Assembly: GCF_004005495.1 (NCBI RefSeq)
Contig: NZ_RZYA01000008.1
Span: 248,001 to 312,000 of the forward strand
Reading direction: 5' to 3'
Length of the DNA: 64,000 nucleotides
From: Streptomyces antnestii
GTDB lineage: Bacteria > Actinomycetota > Actinomycetes > Streptomycetales > Streptomycetaceae
The translations under genes and the position numbers were made by a program. The notes beneath the pieces are model-generated. The model worked only from the letters and a program-made list of their open reading frames with translations. It did no database searches and was not told the origin of the DNA. Shown here piece after piece: positions 51,275 through 59,867 of this stretch. The first letter of the stretch is position 1. Each line of letters starts with the position of its first letter.

Positions 51275-52297
51275 TTGACCACCCCCGAAACCAGCGAACC
51301 GCACGACGAGAGGGTCCCTGTCACCGTCCTGACCGGCTTCCTCGGCTCCGGCAAGACCACCCTCCTCAACCGCATCCTCACCGAGAACCACGGCATGAAG
51401 ATCGCCGTCATCGAGAACGAGTTCGGCGAGGTCGGCATCGACGACGCGCTCGTCCTCGACGCCGAGGAGGAGATCTTCGAGATGAACAACGGGTGCATCT
51501 GCTGCACCGTGCGCGGCGATCTCATCCGCATCCTGGGCGCCCTGATGCGCCGCCGCGAGAAGTTCGACCACATCCTCATCGAGACCACCGGGCTCGCCGA
51601 CCCCGCCCCCGTCGCGCAGACCTTCTTCATGGACGACGAGATCGCCTCCCAGCTGCGCCTCGACGCCATCGTCACGCTCGTCGACGCCGCGCACGTCCTC
51701 CAGCACCTCGACGAGGTCAAACCCGAGGGCGTCGAGAACGAGGCCGTCGAGCAGATCGCCTTCGCCGACCGCATCGTCCTCAACAAGACCGACCTGGCCG
51801 CCGCGGCGACGCTCGCCGAGGTCGAGGCCCGCGTCCGCTCCATCAACGCGCCCGTACAGATCCTGCGCGCTCAGCACGCCCGCGTCGACCTCCAACAAGT
51901 CCTGGACGTAGGGGCGTTCGATCTGGAGCGGGTGCTCGCCGACGACCCGGCCTTCCTCACCGAGACCGAGCACCAGCACGACACCACGGTCACCTCCGTC
52001 GGCATCGAGCTGACCGGCGAACTCGACGAGGACCGGCTCAACGCCTGGCTGGGGAACCTCTTGCGCACCAAGGGCGTGGACATCTTCCGCTCCAAGGGCA
52101 TCCTCGCCATCGCCGGGGCACCCCAGCAGTACGTCTTCCAGGGCGTGCACATGCTGCTCGACGGGGAGTTCGGGCGGCAGTGGCGCGAGGGCGAACCCCG
52201 CTCGAACAAGCTGGTGTTCATCGGCCGCAACCTCGACCGTGCGGCGCTTGAGCGCGGCTTCGCCGACTGCCTGGCCACGGCAGGGGCGGTCGCGTGA
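51275..52297 (+). CDS. CobW/G3E-family GTPase (probable zinc metallochaperone)
   Basis: A 340-residue GTPase starting at TTG 51275 after CAGGAG. Walker A is VTVLTGFLGSGKTTLLNRIL, and the metal-binding CxCC motif is NNGCICCTVRGDL. Walker B/switch is HILIETTGLADPAPVAQTFF and the base motif ADRIVLNKTDLA. The CobW_C domain is at the end (RSKGILAIAGAPQQYVFQGV). Zur-regulated COG0523 members (ZNG1/YeiR-like) deliver zinc to client enzymes under zinc limitation. Adjacency to zur and the other zinc genes supports that role; the client is unknown. Confidence 0.93.
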   Translation: MTTPETSEPHDERVPVTVLTGFLGSGKTTLLNRILTENHGMKIAVIENEFGEVGIDDALVLDAEEEIFEMNNGCICCTVRGDLIRILGALMRRREKFDHILIETTGLADPAPVAQTFFMDDEIASQLRLDAIVTLVDAAHVLQHLDEVKPEGVENEAVEQIAFADRIVLNKTDLAAAATLAEVEARVRSINAPVQILRAQHARVDLQQVLDVGAFDLERVLADDPAFLTETEHQHDTTVTSVGIELTGELDEDRLNAWLGNLLRTKGVDIFRSKGILAIAGAPQQYVFQGVHMLLDGEFGRQWREGEPRSNKLVFIGRNLDRAALERGFADCLATAGAVA

Positions 52298-53328
52298 GCA
52301 CCACCATCCAGTCCCCCGAGACTCCGCTCGCCTGGAACATCGCCGTCGACGACGCACCCGTCGCGCTCAGCGCCCGTGGTGACCTGGTCGCGGTCGCCGG
52401 AGCCGAGGGCAGTGTGCGGGTGCTGGATGCCGCCTCGGGCGCCACGGTCGGCGCCGTCGATCTGCCCGGTGGCGCGCTCAGCGTCCACCTGGCGCCGGAC
52501 GCGGGCGCGTTGGCGGTCACCGGGCCGATGGGGTACGCGCTGTGGCGGCGCTCCGACGGGCGTAGGACATCGAAGTTGACCAGCGCCTGGTCGGCTTCCG
52601 CCGCCTGGGCCGACGGGCAGCGCCTCGCCGTCGCCTCCGGCCGACGTGCCCTCGTACTCGACGCGGACGGCGAGGAGTTGTGGCGTACGGAACCGGCCGC
52701 GTCCACCGTCACCGATCTCGCCTGGATGCGCCAGGGACGGCGGCTGGCCGTGGCCGCGTACGGGGCGGTGCGCTGTCACGAGCGGCACACCGAGAAACCG
52801 GTCGCCACCTACCCTTACGTGGGCTCGCACCTCGCGCTCGCCGTCGCCCCCACCGGCAAGTGGATCTGCAGCGGCAACCAGGATGCCTCCATCCACATCT
52901 GGCGCGCCCGCGACGCCAGCGAGCTGACCATGTCCGGCTACCCGGAGAAGGTCTCCCGGCTCGCCTTCGACGACAGCGGCTTCTGGCTCGCCGCCGACGG
53001 TGCACCGGACGTGACGGTCTGGGACTTCTCCGGCAAGGGCCCGGCGGGCACCGCGCCGCGCTCGCTGCGCCGCCACGAGACCGTCACGGCACTGGCCTGG
53101 CGGCCGGGCGCCGCCGGGCACCTGGCCAGCGGCGGCGACGACGGGACCGTGGCCCTGTGGCACGCCACTTCCGGTCGGCCTCGACAACTCCTCCGTCCGG
53201 TACGCGAGTTGGCGGGAGGCGGCGCGCCGGTCGCGGCGCTGGCATGGGCTGGGCCGCACCTGCTCACGGTCGCCTGGCGCGACGGCCGTATCAGGACCTA
53301 CGGCGCACCGTCCCGGACCACGGTGTGA
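52294..53328 (+). CDS. WD40-repeat protein
   Basis: A 344-residue beta-propeller protein. The GTG overlaps the CobW stop by 4 bp. Several WD40 blades are recognisable, e.g. GDLVAVAGAEGSVRVLDAAS, GKWICSGNQDASIHIWRARD, DDSGFWLAADGAPDVTVWDF and AGHLASGGDDGTVALWHATS. There is no signal peptide, so it is cytoplasmic. It may scaffold the CobW GTPase, the ferredoxin-like protein and a metal client; this is inferred from strict translational coupling (GTGA at both ends). CobW/WD40 pairs recur in actinobacteria, but I know of no experimental role. Confidence 0.88.
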   Translation: MSTTIQSPETPLAWNIAVDDAPVALSARGDLVAVAGAEGSVRVLDAASGATVGAVDLPGGALSVHLAPDAGALAVTGPMGYALWRRSDGRRTSKLTSAWSASAAWADGQRLAVASGRRALVLDADGEELWRTEPAASTVTDLAWMRQGRRLAVAAYGAVRCHERHTEKPVATYPYVGSHLALAVAPTGKWICSGNQDASIHIWRARDASELTMSGYPEKVSRLAFDDSGFWLAADGAPDVTVWDFSGKGPAGTAPRSLRRHETVTALAWRPGAAGHLASGGDDGTVALWHATSGRPRQLLRPVRELAGGGAPVAALAWAGPHLLTVAWRDGRIRTYGAPSRTTV

Positions 53329-53726
53329 ACCGGTCCGTGATCCGGGCGGCGGCGCCCCTGCCGTGCACCCTTGTCGTGTGCCGGGGCTGCTGCTGCGGCA
53401 ACCCGCGCAAGCACCCCGGCACCGACCACGCCCGGCAGCTCGACCGGCTGCGCGCGGGCGCCGCCGAGCACGGCTTCCACGTGCGTACGACGGACTGCCT
53501 CGGCCCCTGCGACCAGGCCAACGTCATCGTGGTCCAGCCTTCCGGCGCAGGGCGCCGGGCCGGCGCCCGCGCGGTCTGGATCGGCTTCGCGACAGACGAC
53601 GACTGCACCGACGACCTGGTGGCCTGGGCGGCGGCGGGCGGCCCCGGCGTCGCCGAACCACCCGCCGCACTGGATCTCCAGCGCATCCGCCCACCGCGCG
53701 AGGCCCGCACCCGTGCACGCCGATGA
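53325..53726 (+). CDS. (2Fe-2S) ferredoxin-like, thioredoxin-fold protein
   Basis: A 133-residue protein whose GTG overlaps the WD40 stop (GTGA). TLVVCRGCCCGNPRKHPGTD and TTDCLGPCDQANVIVVQPSG give a CxxCCC...CxxxC pattern, as in the thioredoxin-like [2Fe-2S] ferredoxin family (CobW-neighbouring, Shethna-like). It may carry a 2Fe-2S cluster or, in a zinc locus, bind zinc. GARAVWIGFATDDDCTDDLV and AWAAAGGPGVAEPPAALDLQ complete the fold. It is coupled to the ArsR gene by a 14-bp overlap. A cluster sensor, electron donor or zinc buffer are all possible. Confidence 0.85.
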   Translation: MNRSVIRAAAPLPCTLVVCRGCCCGNPRKHPGTDHARQLDRLRAGAAEHGFHVRTTDCLGPCDQANVIVVQPSGAGRRAGARAVWIGFATDDDCTDDLVAWAAAGGPGVAEPPAALDLQRIRPPREARTRARR

Positions 53727-54075
53727 CACCGAGAGGGGTGGCCGCGACGTCCTCGCGGCCACCCGCCTCGACGAGGCCACCGCCGCCTCCGTCGCCGCCA
53801 CACTCCAGGCCCTGGCCACCCCGTCCCGCCTGCGCATCCTGACCGCGCTGCGCCGACAACCCCATCCGGTCGGCGAACTCGCCGCCGCCGTGAGCATGGA
53901 ACAGTCTGCCGTCTCCCACCAGTTGCGCCTATTGCGCGCCCTCGGCCTGGTCACCGGCCGGCGCGACGGCCGCCGCATCGTCTACCGGCTCTACGACGAC
54001 CACGTGGCCGCGCTCCTCGACCAGGCCGTCCACCACATCGAGCATCTGCGCCTGGACATCCGAAACGCGGACTGA
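53713..54075 (+). CDS. ArsR/SmtB-family regulator with an alpha5 zinc site
   Basis: A 120-residue winged-helix repressor, starting at GTG 53713. LQALATPSRLRILTALRRQP, VSMEQSAVSHQLRLLRALGL (recognition helix) and GRRDGRRIVYRLYDDHVAAL are typical. The alpha5 helix contains DDH, ten residues, then HIEH: exactly the Asp-x-His ... His-x-x-His/Glu arrangement of zinc-sensing SmtB/CzrA/ZiaR. The alpha3N cysteines of cadmium/lead sensors are absent. It should release DNA when zinc is high, opposite to Zur, which binds when zinc is high. The likely target is an exporter, perhaps the P-type ATPase now only a fragment upstream. Confidence 0.9.
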   Translation: MHADDTERGGRDVLAATRLDEATAASVAATLQALATPSRLRILTALRRQPHPVGELAAAVSMEQSAVSHQLRLLRALGLVTGRRDGRRIVYRLYDDHVAALLDQAVHHIEHLRLDIRNAD

Positions 54076-54139
54076 ACACCCGGGCACAGACGGCAAGTTG
54101 CTTTCCAGCCTGACCACCAGGGCCATTGCGCAACATTGT

Positions 54140-54154
54140 TGAAAATGATTATCG
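54140..54154. promoter_or_regulatory. Zur-box-like site upstream of the anchored-repeat operon
   Basis: TGAAAATGATTATCG has a perfect left half-site (TGAAAAT) and matches 12 of the 14 specified positions of the palindromic Zur box. It ends 56 bp before the first secreted-protein gene. Confidence 0.75.
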
Positions 54155-54210
54155 TGTGCTTGTTCGTGCGTACTCCAGTGCGCACACCTTCTGATCCAGG
54201 GGGGATCACT

Positions 54211-54855
54211 TTGCGCGCCTTCACGCGTACCTTCTCCATCGCAGGACCGGCCGCCGCCGCGCTCGCCGCGGTGGCCCTCGCCGCCACTCCGGCCGCCGCC
54301 GCCACGACTCTTTCCGCAGGTCACGTCGATGTCGTCGACGCCGATTGGGACGGCGCCGACCTGCATCTGCACGTCCACGACGAGGTGACCAACACCGAGT
54401 ACGCCCCGGCCGACGTAACCCTGTCCGTGCCGGCCAAGGCCAAGGTGGCCAACCCCGGCTACGGCTTCCTCGGCACCGGCAGCCAGGTGTGGCTGCTGCC
54501 CGCCGACGAGGCCACCGCCAATGCCAGGGGCGTGCTGTTCCCCGGCATCTCGACCGAACACCTCACGACCGGCGTCTTCATCGGTGACAAGGTGAAGTTC
54601 ACCCTCACCGGCGCCACCCGCAACGGCGCCTCGACCGACGACTTCAGCATCTACGCGGGCAGCGGCACCCGCTGGTACGACAGCGACCCGGCCACCACCA
54701 GCTACAAGGCAAGGGACTTCGGCGTCGCCACCCACAACCACGCCAACTGGGCCTTCGAGGAGGCCGGCACGTACAAGCTGACCTTCAAGGTCGAAGGCAC
54801 CGTGAACGGCACCGTCGAGTCCGCCACCGAGACGTACACCGTCGTCGTCAGCTAG
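54211..54855 (+). CDS. Secreted single-domain protein of the choice-of-anchor M type
   Basis: A 214-residue secreted protein. The start is a TTG at 54211 after AGGGGGGATCACT; the longer frame crosses the Zur box. A signal peptide (AAAALAAVALAATPAAAA) is followed by one repeat domain of the actinobacterial surface-anchored type (choice-of-anchor M, TIGR03769 as I recall): AGHVDVVDADWDGADLHLHV HDE, then GYGFLGTGSQVWLLPADEAT and the conserved His-rich HNHANWAFEEAGTYKLTF. There is no wall anchor, so it is released or binds partners. HLHVHDE and HNH suggest metal binding. It is first in the Zur-box-controlled operon. Confidence 0.88.
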   Translation: MRAFTRTFSIAGPAAAALAAVALAATPAAAATTLSAGHVDVVDADWDGADLHLHVHDEVTNTEYAPADVTLSVPAKAKVANPGYGFLGTGSQVWLLPADEATANARGVLFPGISTEHLTTGVFIGDKVKFTLTGATRNGASTDDFSIYAGSGTRWYDSDPATTSYKARDFGVATHNHANWAFEEAGTYKLTFKVEGTVNGTVESATETYTVVVS

Positions 54856-54950
54856 GGGCAGAGGTTCGGCACGGCGTCGCCGGTGGTGTGGGCGCCCGCA
54901 CCACAGGCGACGCCGCTCACGCCCCGCACTCAAGAAGGCAGACCTTCACC

Positions 54951-56636
54951 ATGCGTTCGCTCACACAGGACAGACGCCCGGCCCTCACGGCCGCGGCACT
55001 AGCGACGGCGGCCGCCGTGTTCGTCGGTGCGGCCGGGCTGGTCGCCGGCGGCGGGGGCACCGCCCGTGCCGCGGGTGGGGCCGTCGTCATCGAGGAGGGG
55101 GAGATCGACTTCGCCCCGCGGCAGGTCGACGGAAAACTGGAGCTGCAGATCGACGACCGCGGCGGCACCGGCACCGTCGTACGGGAGCCTTCCGAGGTCG
55201 TCCTGCACGTACCGCAGGCCGCACTGCAGGACACCGCAAGCCCGGTCGGCGAGGCCCTCGGTATGGGGCCGGTGGGCACCGCCTGGGCCCTCAACAACGT
55301 ATGGACGGACGCGGAGTTCTTCGCGCCGGAGCCAGGCTGGAACGGCACCGAGGCGGGCGGCGACGCCCAGGTGGAGCTGTCCGGGTACGAGGGGCCCGGG
55401 GATTTCGGCATCGCCACGTACACCCGCGACATGGACAACCGCAACGAGGCGGCCGTCGCCCACCTCGCCAGCGCGGACGGCGCACCGAAGTCCTTCACGC
55501 TGCCCGCGACCGCACAACACCTCTTGCCCATATGGCAGTTCACGGCCCAGGGCGTCTACCGCCTCACCCTGACCGTGAGCGGCGAGGGCGGCACGGACAC
55601 CGAGACGCTGGCGGTCGTCGTCGGGGACAGCGTGGATCCGGCCGACGTGCTGCCCGGTGACGGCACGGCGCCGACGACCCCTCCCCCGGTCACCCCCTCG
55701 AACACGCCGTCGTCGCCGACCGCCCCGCCCCGTAAAGGCGACGCGGTCGTACTCGACGACGGGCACCTCGACTTCGCGCCGCGTCCCGTGGGCGGCGGAC
55801 TCCAGTTCCAGGTCGGCAAGGCCGTCGGCCAGGAACACCAGTGGTACGAGCCCGGCCGGCTCGTCCTTCATGTGAAGCCCGGCGCCCGGCGGAAGATCCC
55901 GGCGGGTTACGGCTTCCTCGGCACGCAGGGCGACGCGGTGTGGTGGCTCCCGCAGAGCCAGATCGCCGGGCTGCTCTGGCCGGGCTGGGGCGTGCCCGAC
56001 TTCGACGACTCCGACCTGGACGGGCCGATCACGGCGCGGCTCGACGCGGTACAGGGGCCGGGCTCGGTGGCCATGTTCAACACGGCTTCCCTGGGCGGGA
56101 CTCCGACCCCCGTCTTCAACAGCGGCGACGGGCTGCCCGACACCCATCTCCTGTACGCGCACGGGCACGGTCACTGGAACTGGACGTTCACGAAGGAGGG
56201 CGTGTACCGCACCACGTTCACACTCAGCGCCACGCTCGCCGACGGCACGAAGGTCAGTGACACCGAGACCCTGGCGTGGGTGGTGGGTGACGACATCGAC
56301 CCGGGCACCGTGAAGCCGGGCGCGGGGGACGGGGCGACGGCCACGCCCACCGCAACGCCGACAGCGGCGCCGAGCGAGAGCCCGTCCGGCACCGCCTCGG
56401 CATCGCCTTCGGCCTGTCTTTCGGTCTCGGCCTCCGGCGCGCCGACGGCTTCTGTAGGTTCGTCCAGCGCGTCGAGTGCGGGCAACAGCCTTGAATCCAA
56501 CGGCGGTTCATCCGGCACCGGCGCCCTCGCCTCCACCGGCGCGCGCGTCGCCCTCGTCGGCGGTGCGGCCGTCCTGGCGCTGCTCACGGGCGGTGTCGCG
56601 GTACTGGCGGCGCGGCGCCGACGCACCTCCCGGTGA
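54951..56636 (+). CDS. Cell-wall-anchored protein with two choice-of-anchor M domains
   Basis: A 561-residue surface protein, starting at ATG 54951. After a signal peptide (residues 1-41), domain 1 (about 43-245) starts GAVVIEEGEIDFAPRQVDGK. A Pro/Thr-rich linker (250-285) leads to domain 2 (288-490: LDDGHLDFAPRPVGGGLQFQ, GYGFLGTQGDAVWWLPQSQI, GHWNWTFTKEGVYRTTFTL). A Ser/Thr/Ala-rich stalk is followed by the sorting signal LASTG (about 526-530), a membrane helix and RRRR, fitting class E sortase substrates. Domain 2 keeps the HxHxxWxF motif; domain 1 has lost it. It is the likely wall-attached partner of the binding protein encoded next. Confidence 0.9.
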   Translation: MRSLTQDRRPALTAAALATAAAVFVGAAGLVAGGGGTARAAGGAVVIEEGEIDFAPRQVDGKLELQIDDRGGTGTVVREPSEVVLHVPQAALQDTASPVGEALGMGPVGTAWALNNVWTDAEFFAPEPGWNGTEAGGDAQVELSGYEGPGDFGIATYTRDMDNRNEAAVAHLASADGAPKSFTLPATAQHLLPIWQFTAQGVYRLTLTVSGEGGTDTETLAVVVGDSVDPADVLPGDGTAPTTPPPVTPSNTPSSPTAPPRKGDAVVLDDGHLDFAPRPVGGGLQFQVGKAVGQEHQWYEPGRLVLHVKPGARRKIPAGYGFLGTQGDAVWWLPQSQIAGLLWPGWGVPDFDDSDLDGPITARLDAVQGPGSVAMFNTASLGGTPTPVFNSGDGLPDTHLLYAHGHGHWNWTFTKEGVYRTTFTLSATLADGTKVSDTETLAWVVGDDIDPGTVKPGAGDGATATPTATPTAAPSESPSGTASASPSACLSVSASGAPTASVGSSSASSAGNSLESNGGSSGTGALASTGARVALVGGAAVLALLTGGVAVLAARRRRTSR

Positions 56637-56730
56637 GAGCTCCGCGTGCGGCGCGGGCGGGGGCAGGCATGCACCTGACCCACGCCGTACGCGGCCCGAC
56701 CGTACCCCTACCACAGCAAGGAGGAGGCCC

Positions 56731-58272
56731 ATGAGGGGCCGTCCCAGACGTACCACCACCGGGCTCGCGGCGAGCGCGGTCTGCGCCCTGCTCGCCGTAG
56801 TGGCCGCAGGCTGCAGCAGCGCCCAACCCCGCGTATCCGACGCCGAGTTGACGGTGTCGACGACCACCGCAATCATCGCCGACCTGGTCCAGGAGGTGGG
56901 CGGCAACCGCGTCGACGTCTCCTCGATCGTGCCGACGCGCGGCGATCCGCACTCCTATGAGCCCAGCCCCGGCGACGCCGTCAAGGTCGCCCGCGCCGAC
57001 GTCGTCTTCGGCAACGGCCTGCTGCTCGAAGAGCCCGGCATCATGAAGATGGCCCGCACCAACGCCCCCAAGTCCGCCCCGAAGATCGAGATCGCCGAGC
57101 GCCTCGAACAGTACGGCGGCAAGGCGATGAAGCTGGAGGAGGACCTGGGCCTCGACGTGCTGTGGCTCGGCTGGGCCGTCGAAGGCCAGGTCGCCGGGGA
57201 CGGCACGCAGGTCCGTACGACCGTCACGAAGCTGGAAGGCCCCGGCGATCTGCGGGTCTACCTCACCGACACCCTCGGCAGCCCGCAGGTGTACGTCGAC
57301 TCCGCCGACGGACTGGATGCCAAGGACTCCTTCACGCTGCCGGCCGGCGCGCACACGCACGTCAACTGGGCGTTCAGCAAGCCCGGCACGTACCGGCTGA
57401 CCATCGGGGGCCGCACCGAGCCCGACGAGGGATCTGGCCGCGCGCTGGGCAGCGGGACCTTCACGTTCACCGTCGGCGACGCCACGAGACCGCCGAAGGG
57501 GGCGAGGGTCCTCGACGGCGGGCACGCCGACGTCACCCTCAATGCCGAGACCGGCAAGGTGTACGTACGGGCCGACGGCGCGAACGGTCAACGCGAAAGG
57601 CACCCGGCCGACGAAGTGGTCCTGAACGTCCCCGGCCGGGCGAAGGAGTCGGTGCCGAAGGAGAAACCGTACGCCTTCCTGGGCCGGCCCGGCGACGACG
57701 TGTGGGTGCTGCCGCAGGCGGTCATCGGCAAGCACGTCCACGGCGACCTTGACCCGCACGCCTGGGAGGACGTCGCCAACACGCAAGCGTACGTGCGCCG
57801 CATCGAGGCCGAGCTCACCAAGGCCGACCCGAAGGGCGCGACGACGTACGAGAAGAACGCGACCGCCTACCTGAAGCGGCTGGACGCGCTCGACCAGAAG
57901 GTGGCCCGCACCCTCGCCACGATCCCCAAGGCGAACCGCCAACTCATCACCACACACGACGCGTTCGGCTATCTCGCCGAGGCGTACGGCATGGAGGTGG
58001 CCGGCTTCGTCGTGCCCGTGCCCAACCGCGAGCCGAGCGCCGCCGAAGTGGAGAAGCTCGGCGCCACCATCCGCGACAAGAAGGTCCCCGCGGTGTTCGT
58101 GGAACCGAACCTCGCCGCACGCGCCGACGTGCTCAAGCGGGTCGCGAAGGACCAGGGGGTGCGGGTCTGCACGATCTACGGCGACTCGTTCGGCGGGGAC
58201 GTCGACAGCTACGAATCGATGATGCGGCACAACGCGCGCGAACTCGCGAAGTGCCTGGGAGGACAAGCCTGA
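56731..58272 (+). CDS. ZnuA-like zinc-binding lipoprotein with an inserted repeat domain
   Basis: A 513-residue lipoprotein behind AAGGAGGAGGCCC. Lipobox Cys28 is in VVAAGC. The fold is a cluster A-I metal-binding protein in two pieces. Part 1 (37-130) reads VSTTTAIIADLVQEVGGNRV and RGDPHSYEPSPGDAVKVA (His74). Part 2 (335-510) reads DLDPHAWEDVANTQAYVRRI (His343), LITTHDAFGYLAEAYGMEV (His409) and VPAVFVEPNLAARADVLKR (Glu458). Between them (131-334) lie the C-terminal half (VNWAFSKPGTYRLTI) and then the N-terminal half (VLDGGHADVTLN) of the same repeat seen in the neighbours. It matches the anchored-repeat transporter binding protein (TIGR03772 as I recall). It should deliver zinc to the ATPase/permease pair downstream. 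Confidence 0.92.
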   Translation: MRGRPRRTTTGLAASAVCALLAVVAAGCSSAQPRVSDAELTVSTTTAIIADLVQEVGGNRVDVSSIVPTRGDPHSYEPSPGDAVKVARADVVFGNGLLLEEPGIMKMARTNAPKSAPKIEIAERLEQYGGKAMKLEEDLGLDVLWLGWAVEGQVAGDGTQVRTTVTKLEGPGDLRVYLTDTLGSPQVYVDSADGLDAKDSFTLPAGAHTHVNWAFSKPGTYRLTIGGRTEPDEGSGRALGSGTFTFTVGDATRPPKGARVLDGGHADVTLNAETGKVYVRADGANGQRERHPADEVVLNVPGRAKESVPKEKPYAFLGRPGDDVWVLPQAVIGKHVHGDLDPHAWEDVANTQAYVRRIEAELTKADPKGATTYEKNATAYLKRLDALDQKVARTLATIPKANRQLITTHDAFGYLAEAYGMEVAGFVVPVPNREPSAAEVEKLGATIRDKKVPAVFVEPNLAARADVLKRVAKDQGVRVCTIYGDSFGGDVDSYESMMRHNARELAKCLGGQA

Positions 58273-59867
58273 TGAAGAGCCCGGCACAGACGAACGGCGC
58301 CCGTACCGGCAGAACGGCCCTGAGCGCGGCGACGGCGGTGACCCTCGCCGCAACACTGGCGACGGGGGTGAGCGGTCCGGCCTCGGCGGACGAGCCCCTG
58401 CCTGAACAGCATCCCCTCGGCCAGATCACGTACACGGATGGGAAGTTGGTGCTTGACGCGGACCGCACGGCGTCGGAGCGGGTGATCGAGATACCCGACG
58501 GCCGCGCCGCCGACGCCCCCGTGCCGGGGTGGGACACGACCGGTGTGCCCGAGGGCTCGGTGGATCAGGACACGGTCCGCTGGTCGCTGACCGACCTCGA
58601 AGGACCCGGCGACCTGCGGGTGTACGAGGACGCTGAGGCGCCTGAGAGCACACCGGTCTTCGACAGTACGGACGGGCTGCCCGACGCCCACGCGCTTCCG
58701 ACGGGCCAACAGGGCGCCACCCACTGGACGTTCAGCGCCGACGGCACATACACGGCGACGCTCACGGCACGAGCCACCACCCTGGACGGGCGACGGCTCT
58801 CGGCCGACACGCACTACACCGTGCTGGTGGGCGACGAGGCGGTCGAGGACGCGCGGGAGACCCCCGAACTCGAGGTCGAGGCCCCGACGCCACAGCCCTC
58901 GGAGCCCTCGCAGCCCGCCGCCCGCCCCCTTGTCACGGCCGCCGCGTCGCCCTTCACCCGCACCAACAAGGCACCCACCAAGGCACCCACCAAGGTGACC
59001 GCGAAGACGGCCGCCGACAGCGATGTCGCCACGGACAAGAAGGTCCTCGACGAGGGCCACATCGACTTCGCGGCGCGTGTCATCGGCCGCAGGCTGCAGA
59101 TCCACGTCAAGGACGGCACGATCTCCGGTAGGACCACGTGGCGAGAACCGTCGTCCGTGGTGCTGCATGTCAAGTCGGCGGCGCGCAAGACCCTGCCGTC
59201 CGGCGAGGACTTCGCCTTCCTCGGCAAGGCTGGCGACCCGGTGTGGCTGCTCGACCAGGTCCAGCAGGAGGGCCTGTTGTGGCCGGGCTGGTCGACGGAC
59301 AACATCGCGGCGGGGGCGGCCAAGGGCGGCGTGAAGTTCTCACTCACGGCCGTCAAGGGGCCGGGTGCGTACGCGCTGTACACCTACGACGCGATGTCGG
59401 GCGCCGACGTGCTGTTCAACAGCAAGGACGGCGTGCCCGACTCCTTCGACGTCGCCGCCAACACCCACGCGCACGGCGGCTGGGCCTTCAGCAAGGAGGG
59501 CACCTACCGGCTGACCTTCAAGATGAGCGGCAAGCTCGCCGACGGCACGGCCGTCAGCGACACCGAGACCGTGGCGTTCGTGGTCGGCGACGAGGATCCG
59601 TCGAAGGTGACGCCGGGCGGGGAGGGCACCGCGAAGGACGGCGCCTCCACGGACAGGCACAACAGCAACGGCGACAGCTCCACCCCCGGGGGGAGTTCGT
59701 CCCGAGCCGATGGCTCACAGGGCGCGAAGGGCTCCATGGCCTCGACGGGCGCGCCGCCCGCGGCGCTCCTCGGCGCCGCCGCTGCCGCGCTCGCCACACT
59801 GGGCACAGTCGCCGTGATCACCGCGCGACGACGCCGTACCCGTACGGCCGAGGGCGGCCCCGCGTGA
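58272..59867 (+). CDS. Wall-anchored repeat protein associated with the zinc transporter
   Basis: A 531-residue surface protein whose ATG overlaps the previous stop by one base (TGATG). After a signal peptide comes a divergent, shortened repeat (about 48-190, VRWSLTDLEGPGDLRVYEDA). A Pro/Thr/Lys linker with APTK repeats leads to a complete domain (258-460): LDEGHIDFAARVIGRRLQIH, GEDFAFLGKAGDPVWLLDQV, AHGGWAFSKEGTYRLTFKM. A Ser/Gly stalk, MASTG (489-493), a membrane helix and RRRR form a degenerate sorting signal. The first repeat lacks the HxHxxWxF motif. It corresponds to the TIGR03773-type component of anchored-repeat transporters, and is probably a surface relay or scaffold for zinc. Confidence 0.88.
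   Translation: MKSPAQTNGARTGRTALSAATAVTLAATLATGVSGPASADEPLPEQHPLGQITYTDGKLVLDADRTASERVIEIPDGRAADAPVPGWDTTGVPEGSVDQDTVRWSLTDLEGPGDLRVYEDAEAPESTPVFDSTDGLPDAHALPTGQQGATHWTFSADGTYTATLTARATTLDGRRLSADTHYTVLVGDEAVEDARETPELEVEAPTPQPSEPSQPAARPLVTAAASPFTRTNKAPTKAPTKVTAKTAADSDVATDKKVLDEGHIDFAARVIGRRLQIHVKDGTISGRTTWREPSSVVLHVKSAARKTLPSGEDFAFLGKAGDPVWLLDQVQQEGLLWPGWSTDNIAAGAAKGGVKFSLTAVKGPGAYALYTYDAMSGADVLFNSKDGVPDSFDVAANTHAHGGWAFSKEGTYRLTFKMSGKLADGTAVSDTETVAFVVGDEDPSKVTPGGEGTAKDGASTDRHNSNGDSSTPGGSSSRADGSQGAKGSMASTGAPPAALLGAAAAALATLGTVAVITARRRRTRTAEGGPA

Noticed and set aside
56584..58356. 590-codon minus-strand frame opposite the zinc-binding protein
   Set aside because: Mirror of a well-supported lipoprotein gene; no conserved motif or ribosome-binding site.
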